6,774 bases of DNA from Clostridiales bacterium UBA4821 (GTDB lineage: Bacteria; Bacillota; Clostridia; Acetivibrionales; UBA4821): the NCBI GenBank assembly GCA_002402315.1, contig DHFP01000032.1, positions 1 through 6,774 on the forward strand, read 5' to 3'. Below the pieces are notes generated by a model. The model was not told the DNA's origin. It made no database searches and saw only the letters and a list, made by a program, of their open reading frames with translations. How positions within the stretch are numbered: position 1 is the first letter of the stretch; the number at the start of each line of letters is the position of its first letter. This document shows, one piece after another, positions 1-6,614 of the stretch. Position numbers and translations under genes: made by a program.

Positions 1-71
1 TTCACTTAAATTAAATGCACCCTTTGCATGGAAGATAGAATCAAAAAAGGCCAAAAACTTTGAAATGTTCT

Positions 72-100
72 TAGACATTAAACGGAATTTATTGTATAAT
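72..100 (+). promoter_or_regulatory. Sigma-A type promoter, probably for the nucleotidylyltransferase gene
   Basis: The -35 is TAGACA at 72-77 (5 of 6 to TTGACA) and the -10 is a perfect TATAAT at 95-100, with the ideal 17-bp spacer. Transcription would start near 107, giving a leader of about 265 nt before the ATG at 373. No equally good promoter lies closer to the gene, so I infer that this one drives it; it could instead drive a short leader RNA. Confidence 0.6.
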
Positions 101-136
101 ATATTTAGGAGCTGTTCTTTAACTTACCTTAATAGG

Positions 137-285
137 GGAATACATATCTCATTACAGTATACAGAGCATGAATAACAGTAAAAACACTATACTTCACTCA
201 ATTGGATATAGTTCTGATCCTCTTCACCATGTTCAAGGTAGTTACCAGCCAAAACTTTACACAGTTTTAACTCTAAATGTATTCC
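137..285 (+). promoter_or_regulatory. Possible structured 5' leader closed by a 9-bp helix
   Basis: GGAATACAT at 137-145 is the exact reverse complement of 277-285, and a G-U pair (136/286) can extend the helix. Between the arms are two local hairpins, 186-191/207-212 (6 bp) and 251-256/263-268 (6 bp). Together this resembles a multi-branched leader RNA closed by a P1-like helix. A 9-bp match in an AT-rich region of this length is expected by chance roughly once in several such regions, so support is weak. It matches no riboswitch class that I know. Confidence 0.2.
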
Positions 286-358
286 TGTGGAAATAAAATA
301 AATATTTGTAATACCTTACCGCTATACATCGTATTTATATTTAAGTAAATACTAGACG

Positions 359-369
359 AAAGGATGGTG
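359..369 (+). promoter_or_regulatory. Ribosome binding site that decides the start codon
   Basis: AAAGGA at 359-364, continuing into GGTG, is the Shine-Dalgarno sequence. An in-frame ATG at 364 overlaps it and cannot be served by it. The ATG at 373 lies 8 nt downstream of AAAGGA, an ideal distance. Translation should therefore begin at 373. Confidence 0.75.
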
Positions 370-372
370 CAA

Positions 373-2820
373 ATGAAAGCAATTATTATGGCTGGCGGCG
401 AGGGCTCAAGGCTAAGACCTTTAACTTGTGACCTCCCGAAACCAATGGTTCCTGTAATGAATAAGCCAATAATGGAACATATAATTGACTTACTTAAAAG
501 CCATGGAATAACTGAAATCGGTGCTACTCTTATGTACATGCCTCAAAAGATCAGAGACTACTTTGGTAATGGTTCCAATTTCGGTGTTAATCTTCATTAC
601 TTTACCGAAGAAACTCCTCTGGGTACCGCCGGAAGTGTACGCAATGCAACCGAATTTCTTGACGATACCTTCATTGTAATTAGCGGCGATGCTCTTACAA
701 ATATGAATCTTTCCGAAGCAGTAAAGTTTCATAAAGAAAAAAAATCGTTAGCTACACTTGTTTTAACAAAAGTTCCAGTACCTCTGGAGTATGGTGTTGT
801 AATAACCAATGAAGATTATGCAATTACCGGTTTTCTAGAAAAGCCTAGCTGGGGAGAAGTTTTTAGTGATACTGTCAACACCGGCACATACATATTGGAA
901 CCTGGTATATTTAGATATTACGATAAAGGAAAAAAGTTTGACTTCAGCCAAGATTTGTTTCCTATGCTTCTTAAAGATCAACAACCTATGTTTGGATTTA
1001 TTACCTCCAATTATTGGTGTGATATCGGTGACCTCAAGGCTTATCTTCAAGCACATATGGATGTTTTTGACGGTAAGATTAATATAAAAATCGACGGCAA
1101 TCAGATCAGGGATAAGGTCTGGATAGGAACCGGAACAATTATTGAACCGGGTGCTGATATAAGCGGACCCTCTATTATTGGTAACAATTGCAAGATTAGC
1201 AGTAATGCATCAATTGAGAATTATACTGTACTGGGTAATAATAATGTTGTTGAAGATGAGGTTTCAATCAAAAGAAGTATTGTCTGGAACAATAGCTTTA
1301 TTGAACTAGGTTCTGAAGTCCGGGGAGCAATTATTTGCAATAAAGTAAACTTAAAACATTACGTATCGGTTTTTGAAAATGCAATAATAGGTGATGACTG
1401 TACACTAAACGAAAGAGCAATAGTAAAACCCAACGTAAAAATCTGGCCTCAGAAAACAATAGACACCCTGGCAGTAGTTGATAGAAATGTTATCTGGGGT
1501 TCCAAGTATATGCGTACTATATTTGGAGAAAATGGGTTGTCCGGTATTATAAATGTCGATATATCTCCGGAATTTGCTACCAGGTTAGGTGCAGCTTATG
1601 GTTCCATGTATAAAAAAGGTTCAAAAGTTGTCGTCAGTTCAACTACCTCAAATGCTGCCAGAATGTTCAAGCATGCATTTATCTCCGGCATCCTTTCAGT
1701 CGGGGTTGAAGTATTTAACCTTAGCAGTCTCTTAACTCCTATTTCAAGGTATGCAATAAGTTTTCTCTCTGTAGAGGGCGGTATTCATATAAAATTAAGC
1801 GAGGAAAATCCTAATAGAATTTGTGCTGATTTTATGGACGCAAAGGGCGCTACCATCAGCAGGGCTTTTGAACGAAAGATTGAAAGCTCTTTTGTCCGTG
1901 AAGACTTTAAACGCTGTAACGGTGAAGAAATAAGCAGACTGAATAATGTTACCGACTTTAAGAATTACTATATAAGGACAATAATGAATGAAGTAAATAC
2001 ATTAGTCATTAGAAATGTTCAACCTAAAATGGTCTTCTTCTCGCCATCTGATCTAGTTAATTCGCTGGTTATTCAGCTGCTTTCTGATATCGGTGTTAAA
2101 GTAGTAAGTTCAATAACCAAAGAGTTTACTGGAAATCAAGAAGACATATTTGAGGAGATTAAAAAGAATAATGCTGAATTTGGTGCATACATTGATAGCA
2201 ATGGTGAAAACCTTATCTTGTTCGATACTAAAGGAAGAATTATTTCTGAAGACCTCTTTACTGCCCTGGTATCAATAATAACTTTTGAGACTATAGAAAA
2301 TACTAACGTAGTAGTACCCATAACTACGTCAAATGTTATAGAAAGGCTGGCAGAAAAATATGGGGGTATAGTAACAAGAACCAAGACTTCTGCAAGAGCT
2401 GTCATGGAAGAGATGCTTAACTATAATCTATATAAGAATAAGGAAAATAAAGACCAGTTTTTTCTGAATTTTGATGCTTTCGCCGGCTTGTTAAAGATTA
2501 TTGAATTTCTTTCACTTAAGAATATTACTCTTGATAAGGTAATAGATGATATTCCAGATTTCAATATAAGTAAAAAGAAAATTTTCTGTCCTTGGGAACA
2601 GAAAGGTAAAGTAATGCGAACCCTTATCCAGGAATCGACTAAAAATAAGATTGAGCTACTCGATGGCGTAAAGTTTATTACACCTAAAGGTTGGATACTA
2701 GTCATCCCTGATGTTGACAAACCTCTATGTAGAGTCTACGCCGAGGGAACATCCAAGAAAGTATCCGAAAAACTAGCTAACGAATATATAGAGAAAATAA
2801 AAGCCATTATTGAGATATAA
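373..2820 (+). CDS. Mannose-1-phosphate guanylyltransferase-like protein with C-terminal phosphohexomutase-like domain
   Basis: This 815-residue cytosolic fusion probably joins a sugar 1-phosphate to an NTP, giving a nucleotide sugar such as GDP-mannose for surface glycans. Numbering counts from the ATG at 364; the true start is residue 4. Residues 4-235 are the nucleotidyltransferase domain: GGEGSRLRPLT (11-21), LPKP with the usual lysine (24-27), SGD (107-109), EKP (159-161), NTGTY (172-176) and WCDIGD (218-223). Residues about 250-365 are a hexapeptide left-handed beta-helix ending in the usual WPQK. Residues 379-818 align by eye with phosphoglucomutase/phosphomannomutase, but its active-site motifs are degenerate: SEENP replaces SHNP (479-483), DSNGEN replaces DGDGDR (610-615), and no GEMSGH sugar loop is seen. 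I infer a transferase with a non-catalytic, perhaps regulatory, mutase domain. Total length fits known fusions of this type. Sugar and base specificity cannot be read from sequence; glucose-1-phosphate use is the main alternative. Confidence 0.88.
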   Translation: MKAIIMAGGEGSRLRPLTCDLPKPMVPVMNKPIMEHIIDLLKSHGITEIGATLMYMPQKIRDYFGNGSNFGVNLHYFTEETPLGTAGSVRNATEFLDDTFIVISGDALTNMNLSEAVKFHKEKKSLATLVLTKVPVPLEYGVVITNEDYAITGFLEKPSWGEVFSDTVNTGTYILEPGIFRYYDKGKKFDFSQDLFPMLLKDQQPMFGFITSNYWCDIGDLKAYLQAHMDVFDGKINIKIDGNQIRDKVWIGTGTIIEPGADISGPSIIGNNCKISSNASIENYTVLGNNNVVEDEVSIKRSIVWNNSFIELGSEVRGAIICNKVNLKHYVSVFENAIIGDDCTLNERAIVKPNVKIWPQKTIDTLAVVDRNVIWGSKYMRTIFGENGLSGIINVDISPEFATRLGAAYGSMYKKGSKVVVSSTTSNAARMFKHAFISGILSVGVEVFNLSSLLTPISRYAISFLSVEGGIHIKLSEENPNRICADFMDAKGATISRAFERKIESSFVREDFKRCNGEEISRLNNVTDFKNYYIRTIMNEVNTLVIRNVQPKMVFFSPSDLVNSLVIQLLSDIGVKVVSSITKEFTGNQEDIFEEIKKNNAEFGAYIDSNGENLILFDTKGRIISEDLFTALVSIITFETIENTNVVVPITTSNVIERLAEKYGGIVTRTKTSARAVMEEMLNYNLYKNKENKDQFFLNFDAFAGLLKIIEFLSLKNITLDKVIDDIPDFNISKKKIFCPWEQKGKVMRTLIQESTKNKIELLDGVKFITPKGWILVIPDVDKPLCRVYAEGTSKKVSEKLANEYIEKIKAIIEI

Positions 2821-2841
2821 AAGCGCCTACTGGCGCTTTTT
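2819..2841 (+). terminator. Intrinsic terminator shared by two convergent genes
   Basis: A perfect 9-bp stem, AAAAGCGCC (2819-2827) with GGCGCTTTT (2832-2840), has a TACT loop and ends in five T residues on the plus strand. It overlaps the TAA of the plus-strand gene and the stop codon and last three sense codons of the minus-strand TPR gene. On the minus strand it is followed by TTTTATAT, a weaker U-tract, so it may work in both directions. Confidence 0.85.
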
Positions 2842-4203
2842 AGTATTTCTTTTGTCTGTACTGAATTCCACTATATTTACCATTGCATCTCCAGCAACTC
2901 TTTTTCTCATGATTATCTCTTCGCACTTATTACTAACCTCATCTCTTTTCTCCGCATTTCTTACATACGTATTCAACATATGTATTGCGTCGTCATCTTC
3001 AACATTAGCCAACTTATCAATAAGCTTTAATTTTTTCTTGTTTTCGAATTTATAGAGGAAGTAGTTCACTATATCTCTTACATGCTCATTAGTCTCCCAT
3101 ATTTTATTAAACTCTCCCTGATCCATATCAATTAGAACCTCAATTAACTCTTCAATTCTTGTTATATAATCAACGAATACCTTTATATCGTAATTGTTAT
3201 TGCTCGAATTCAGAGGATTTTTAATTGACTTCATGGATTCCATTACGAAGCAGTCTGTAAATATAGACATGTGCGGTAACTTTGCTTTAATTATATTCCA
3301 AACTTCCATGGCTTTACTAAACCTACTTGTATTGTGATATGATATTGCCAAGAAGTGCCATAGAATTATTTCATCATGGTCTTTGACCAGCTTTTCCAGT
3401 AGACTTCTGATAACTTTATCTTCACTCAGCTTCGATAGAATATCTACTGAATTTAATATCTCCTCAACTGAATCAAACCGGGAATTCTTTACGGCACGTA
3501 ACTGTTTTTTATACAAATCACTACTGTCTATAGTTCTATAAAATAGGGCAAGATTGCAGTTTGCATATGAATTGCTTTCATCTATTCTCAATACTTCTCT
3601 GGCTGCATTTATTGCGCTGCCAACATCTCCGGATAAATAATAAGCCAGAGATAAGTTATTTCTCGGCACAGTAGATTCAGTTTCCAGTTTAATTACTTTT
3701 TCCAGCACCTTAATTGCCTTGGAAAATTCATATTTATCAAGAAGCTTCTTACCCTTGTTTGCCATATTTTTTATTTTTAATTGTCTTGAGCTTTGATCAC
3801 TAAAAATATTAGTGTCTATGAATTTTATAGCTTCAACTGCTTCAATTATAAAGCTTCCATTTGGTTCAACCTCACAATATTTCTCAAAATTATACTTTGA
3901 TTTCTTGAAGTTTCCTAAATCAAAGTAATTACATCCCATAGCAAAATAACACTCCGGCATTACAGAATTGAGTTTTTTTATAGCATTCTCGAGTATATTT
4001 ACTGACTCTTTGACGCTTCCCATTTCGGCAAGAACACCAGATAGATTAAAATAGTATTCACAATTGTCCGGTTCAATAGAAATGGCCTTTTCAAAGTACT
4101 TAGCTGATTCCATGAACCTCTTATTGTTTAATAATTTTATACCTAACTTGCAATAAAATCTTCCAGTTCTCTCAAACTTCACAATTCTTCCTTTGTGTTT
4201 CAT
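2827..4203 (-). CDS. Tetratricopeptide-repeat protein of unknown function
   Basis: This is a soluble protein of 458 residues with no signal peptide or membrane segment. Numbering is from an upstream in-frame GTG at 4218. TPR-like helical pairs are visible at about 21-54, 56-89, 90-121, 151-184, 185-217 and 285-317, with typical pattern residues such as the G/A-Y and F-x-x-A-x-x-x-F/L-x-x-x-I series and P at the repeat ends (EPDN, EPNG). The C-terminal third (about 340-463) is helical and charged, lacks clear repeats and is lysine-rich at its end. TPR arrays bind other proteins; the partner cannot be inferred. The gene converges on the nucleotidylyltransferase gene and is cut off from rho by a terminator and about 700 bp, so it is probably transcribed alone. 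I prefer the ATG at 4203 because the GTG lies inside the Shine-Dalgarno sequence. Confidence 0.85.
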   Translation of the reverse strand: MKHKGRIVKFERTGRFYCKLGIKLLNNKRFMESAKYFEKAISIEPDNCEYYFNLSGVLAEMGSVKESVNILENAIKKLNSVMPECYFAMGCNYFDLGNFKKSKYNFEKYCEVEPNGSFIIEAVEAIKFIDTNIFSDQSSRQLKIKNMANKGKKLLDKYEFSKAIKVLEKVIKLETESTVPRNNLSLAYYLSGDVGSAINAAREVLRIDESNSYANCNLALFYRTIDSSDLYKKQLRAVKNSRFDSVEEILNSVDILSKLSEDKVIRSLLEKLVKDHDEIILWHFLAISYHNTSRFSKAMEVWNIIKAKLPHMSIFTDCFVMESMKSIKNPLNSSNNNYDIKVFVDYITRIEELIEVLIDMDQGEFNKIWETNEHVRDIVNYFLYKFENKKKLKLIDKLANVEDDDAIHMLNTYVRNAEKRDEVSNKCEEIIMRKRVAGDAMVNIVEFSTDKRNTKKRQ

Positions 4204-4215
4204 CTTATTAAATTG

Positions 4216-4221
4216 CACCTC
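4216..4221 (-). promoter_or_regulatory. Ribosome binding site of the TPR gene
   Basis: Read on the minus strand, GAGGTG is a good match to the anti-Shine-Dalgarno sequence. Its last three bases are the in-frame GTG that would extend the protein by five residues, so that codon is unlikely to be the start. The ATG at 4203 lies 12 nt downstream, somewhat far but usable. Confidence 0.55.
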
Positions 4222-4367
4222 TTTCGTATAAGTTCACAAATCAATCGTTAAAAGCAGCATTGATGAAAAATCAAATATCCATCCGAAATGTACTTAGACA
4301 AAAATCAAACTTTGAATATTAAGGAACAAACAGAATAATTATCGAAATTTGAACTATTACAGAAATA

Positions 4368-4396
4368 TTTTTATCATATTATTAATTAAATATCAA
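4368..4396 (-). promoter_or_regulatory. Weak promoter candidate for the TPR gene
   Basis: On the minus strand, TTGATA (4391-4396, 5 of 6 to consensus) is followed after 17 bp by TAAAAA (4368-4373, 4 of 6). This would give a leader of about 155 nt. In DNA this AT-rich, such matches arise easily; I saw no better candidate nearer the gene. Confidence 0.25.
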
Positions 4397-4589
4397 GATA
4401 TAATTAGAAATTAATTGTAAATTCTAATAGATTATTATCTTTTATAGTTTCAACAATATTCGTACAAATTCAGCCATATGGTATTTCAACGTCTGATGAA
4501 AAGAAACAACCTAAATCTTATCTGCGTGTATTCTACCTTTATTATAATTAATTAGCAAGTATTTTAAAAGAAATGTAATATAGCTGTAA

Positions 4590-4651
4590 GCTATTGGCTA
4601 TTGGCTCTTAGCTAAAACTCCAAAAAAGTTATTAAAGAACTAAGAACCAAT
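4590..4651. repeat. Tandem 7-mer and imperfect inverted repeat
   Basis: GCTATTG occurs twice in tandem at 4590-4603, followed by GCT. ATTGGCTCTTAG (4600-4611) pairs with CTAAGAACCAAT (4640-4651) at 11 of 12 positions around a 28-nt spacer. No coding sequence or U-tract goes with it, so it is more likely part of a small dispersed repeat or MITE-like relic than a terminator. Copies elsewhere in the genome cannot be checked here. Confidence 0.5.
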
Positions 4652-4712
4652 GTCCAGCAGCCAAAAACCAATTTGATTCTGGCTTCTGTATTCCTAATTC
4701 CTTTGAATTATT

Positions 4713-4859
4713 TTCGTGTTCCTTGGGTCGGAATTTTGCCTCCAGCTTCCTTCGGATTCACACCTCACGATGAACACCCTTGCTCTTGGCTAGTGGTTGG
4801 TAACTACAAACCCCCACAGTGGTCTTTCACCACCTAGTTAATCGCCATGCGTGGCACAC
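4713..4859 (-). mobile_element. 5' fragment of a group IIC intron (domain I only)
   Basis: On the minus strand the fragment starts with GTGTG at 4859, fitting the GUGYG 5' consensus of group II introns. It then carries elements I recognise from domain I of group IIC introns such as that of Oceanobacillus iheyensis: GCAAGGGTGT, GAAGGAAGC, GGCAAA and GGAACACGAA, in the right order. Two hairpins keep pairing: GCCA/TGGC near the 5' end, and GTGGT-GAAAG-ACCAC. Similarity stops at about 4713, so the rest of domain I, domains II-VI and the reverse transcriptase ORF are missing; it cannot splice or move. It is more GC-rich than its flanks. It begins right after the rho terminator U-tract and in the same orientation, the insertion preference known for group IIC introns. 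Confidence 0.85.
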
Positions 4860-4897
4860 TAAGAAAAAGATTATAAGCAAAGATGCTTATAATCTTT
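4860..4897 (-). terminator. Intrinsic terminator of rho
   Basis: On the minus strand a perfect 14-bp stem, formed by 4884-4897 and 4866-4879 with a 4-nt loop, begins 7 nt after the rho stop codon. Its 3' arm runs into TTTTTCTTA. The stem is long but AT-rich. The group IIC intron fragment starts directly after this tract. Confidence 0.88.
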
Positions 4898-4904
4898 CCC
4901 TCTG

Positions 4905-6491
4905 TCAATATTGACTGCTGAATGTAACATTAATGGATGATACAAAATCATCGTTAGTTTTAGTTGCCATTAACCGATTTATCAGCATTTCCGTGACCTC
5001 AGCCGTTCCGGCATTGCTCAACGCTTTTCTGATAGACCATATTGCCTCAATTTCTTTCTGATTTAACAGCAGCTCTTCCCTTCTGGTACCGGATTTATTA
5101 ATATCAATTGCCGGGAAAATCCTTTTTTCAGATAATCTTCTGTCAAGATGAAGCTCCATGTTTCCAGTACCTTTGAATTCTTCAAAAATAACATCATCCA
5201 TTCTACTTCCGGTTTCAATTAAGGCAGTTGCCAGTATGGTCAAACTTCCACCATATTCAATATTCCTAGCGGCTCCAAAAAACCTTTTTGGTTTATGTAA
5301 TGCCCCTGGATCCAAACCGCCTGAAAGAGTTCGCCCAGTTGGTGGTATTGTTAAGTTATATGCCCTTGCAAGCCTGGTAATACTATCCAGTAATATAACT
5401 ACATCCCTTTTGTGCTCAACCAATCTCTGAGCTCTCTCAAGAACCATTTCAGCAACTTTGATATGATGCTCAGGTACTTCGTCAAATGTAGAGTATATTA
5501 CTTCTCCTTTGATTGAACGCTGCATATCAGTTACTTCTTCGGGTCTTTCATCTATCAACAGAACGATCAATTCAATATCAGGATAATTAGTCGTAATACT
5601 GTTTGCAATCTTTTTTAGCAATATAGTTTTTCCTGCTTTAGGAGGAGCAACAATCATTCCTCTCTGTCCCTTACCTATTGGTGCAATAAGGTCAATAAGC
5701 CTTGTAGATAATTCTCTTGAACTGGTTTCAAGCGTTATTCTCCTGTCTGGATAAATAGGCGTGAGATACTCAAAAGGTGTTCTTTTTGATGCAACCTCCG
5801 GTGGATCTTCATTTACTGTCTGTACATATAGAAGTGCCTGAAACTTTTCTCCTTCTTTGGGTATGCGGCCTTTTCCTCTTACTTTATCTCCAGTCTTCAA
5901 ACCGAATCTTCTGATCTGAGATGGGGATACATATACATCTTTAGGGCCTGAAAGATAGTTGTCACTTCTCAAAAATCCATAGCCATCAGGTAAGACTTCA
6001 AGTACACCTTCTACAGGGTCATCACTGATTATCTTATCCAATCCGTTCAAATAATCATCTTTTCTAGTATCTCTCTTTTCATTATTCTCGGTTGGATCCT
6101 CTTTTAATACCTTATCATGTTTAGCAGCATTTTCAGTTAACGGTGTTCCCACCTCTTGAGCTGCATCATTGTCTTTTTCCTCTTCACCTGATTCATTTGC
6201 CTTAGCAGCAGCTGCTTTACTTGGTCTTCCTCTCTTACGTTTGATCTCTGCTGCAGCGTTATCAGGTTCTACAAAATCCTTTTCCACCTTTTCTGCATTC
6301 TCTTCTTCTTCAGCAGCTCCATTCGGTTCATTTTGCGCAGTATTATTCTTATCATTCAGGCGGTTCTGCAACTCAAGCAGCTTTTCTATTAGTTCACCCT
6401 TCTTATATTTTAAGTAGCTTTTGAGACCAACTAATTTGGCAATATATCTTAATTCTTCCAACGATTTACTTTGAAGACTTATATTCTCCAT
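4905..6491 (-). CDS. rho: Transcription termination factor Rho with charged N-terminal insert
   Basis: Rho is a hexameric RNA-dependent ATPase that loads on nascent RNA and terminates transcription. At 528 residues it is about 110 longer than the 419-residue E. coli protein. Residues 8-42 form the Rho N-terminal helical domain. Residues about 46-155 are a low-complexity, Glu/Lys/Ala/Asn-rich insert containing KRKRGRPSK (84-92), an AT-hook-like RGRP. Residues 160-228 are the cold-shock-like RNA-binding domain (GYGFLR, DVYVSPSQIRRF). The ATPase core has Walker A APPKAGKT (282-289), Walker B VVILLDS (364-370), loop SGGLDPGAL (390-398) and GTGNMELHLDRR (441-452) with the arginine-finger region, so it looks fully active. 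The ATG at 6491 has AAGGTGG 6 nt upstream (6498-6504). It has its own consensus promoter and terminator. No rpmE (ribosomal protein L31), a frequent downstream neighbour in Firmicutes, follows within the window. Confidence 0.98.
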   Translation of the reverse strand: MENISLQSKSLEELRYIAKLVGLKSYLKYKKGELIEKLLELQNRLNDKNNTAQNEPNGAAEEEENAEKVEKDFVEPDNAAAEIKRKRGRPSKAAAAKANESGEEEKDNDAAQEVGTPLTENAAKHDKVLKEDPTENNEKRDTRKDDYLNGLDKIISDDPVEGVLEVLPDGYGFLRSDNYLSGPKDVYVSPSQIRRFGLKTGDKVRGKGRIPKEGEKFQALLYVQTVNEDPPEVASKRTPFEYLTPIYPDRRITLETSSRELSTRLIDLIAPIGKGQRGMIVAPPKAGKTILLKKIANSITTNYPDIELIVLLIDERPEEVTDMQRSIKGEVIYSTFDEVPEHHIKVAEMVLERAQRLVEHKRDVVILLDSITRLARAYNLTIPPTGRTLSGGLDPGALHKPKRFFGAARNIEYGGSLTILATALIETGSRMDDVIFEEFKGTGNMELHLDRRLSEKRIFPAIDINKSGTRREELLLNQKEIEAIWSIRKALSNAGTAEVTEMLINRLMATKTNDDFVSSINVTFSSQY

Positions 6492-6554
6492 ACTACACCA
6501 CCTTAATTTATTGTCAAATATGGAATATCCGAGAAAAATAGAATTTATAAGAAC

Positions 6555-6571
6555 CCTCCTACCGTAGAAGG
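6555..6571 (-). promoter_or_regulatory. Small hairpin in the rho leader with a sequestered SD-like sequence
   Basis: On the minus strand, CCTTCTA and TAGGAGG pair over 7 positions (one G-U) around a CGG loop, about 30 nt after the predicted transcription start. The 3' arm, extended by one G, reads AGGAGGG, a perfect Shine-Dalgarno core, yet no start codon follows at usable distance; the real rho SD is about 50 nt further on. It might act as a ribosome standby site or in autoregulation of rho, which is known in other bacteria; this is inference. Confidence 0.4.
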
Positions 6572-6590
6572 CCTATCAGAAAAGACGATA

Positions 6591-6614
6591 TATAATTAAA
6601 TTAATTTAATTATA
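6591..6614. repeat. 24-bp perfect palindrome over the rho -10 element
   Basis: The sequence from 6591 to 6614 consists only of A and T and equals its own reverse complement over all 24 bp. Its right end (6609-6614) is the -10 hexamer of the minus-strand rho promoter, and the predicted start site (about 6602) falls at its centre. It could be an operator or an easily melting initiation region. The matching TATAAT on the plus strand has no -35 at the right distance. Confidence 0.7.

Larger units (their letters stand above)
1..372. other. AT-rich upstream region, no confident gene
   Basis: This stretch precedes the nucleotidylyltransferase gene and holds one good plus-strand promoter (72-100) followed by about 265 nt before the start codon. 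Small inverted repeats are visible: 15-19 with 25-29, 186-191 with 207-212, 251-256 with 263-268, and a longer-range pairing of 137-145 with 277-285. Frame 2 on the plus strand is open from the window edge to a TAA at 173-175 (57 codons). This could be the tail of an upstream gene, but the translation is not recognisable and such a run is not rare by chance. I recognise no known riboswitch or tRNA here. Confidence 0.5.
4204..4712. other. AT-rich intergenic region with a short repeat patch
   Basis: No convincing gene lies here on either strand. The part nearest the TPR gene (4204-4560) is very AT-rich and probably holds its promoter and leader, plus a minor 7-bp inverted repeat (ATTAGAA/TTCTAAT, about 4404-4427). 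From about 4586 to 4712 the character changes to short words such as GCTATTG, AGCCAA, ACCAAT and GGAATTAGGAATA (minus strand), which look like decayed dispersed-repeat DNA lying against the broken end of the intron fragment. Confidence 0.55.

Noticed and set aside
1..78. Minus-strand open frame from an ATG at 78 running off the left edge (MSKNISKFLAFF...)
   Set aside because: Only 26 codons are visible, there is no Shine-Dalgarno sequence, and the plus strand there is also open; it cannot be told from chance.
364..372. ATG at 364 as start of the nucleotidylyltransferase
   Set aside because: It overlaps the Shine-Dalgarno sequence; the ATG at 373 has correct spacing and gives the usual MKAIIMAGG beginning of the family.
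4204..4218. GTG at 4218 as start of the TPR protein
   Set aside because: The GTG is part of the GAGGTG ribosome binding site and has no SD of its own at suitable distance.
4713..4859. The fragment as a small coding gene or a riboswitch
   Set aside because: No significant reading frame, and its ordered motifs fit group IIC intron domain I much better.
6169..6417. Ser/Ala/Phe-rich plus-strand open frame opposite rho
   Set aside because: It is the antisense shadow of the low-complexity Rho insert, with no independent ribosome binding site.
6492..6516. TTGACA at about 6509-6516 (minus strand) as a second rho promoter
   Set aside because: A -10 at 17 bp would fall on the start codon region and reads AGTATG; no TATAAT-like element fits.
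6568..6596. Plus-strand promoter using TATAAT at 6591-6596
   Set aside because: The position 17 bp upstream reads AAGGCC, with no resemblance to a -35; the hexamer is explained by the palindrome.
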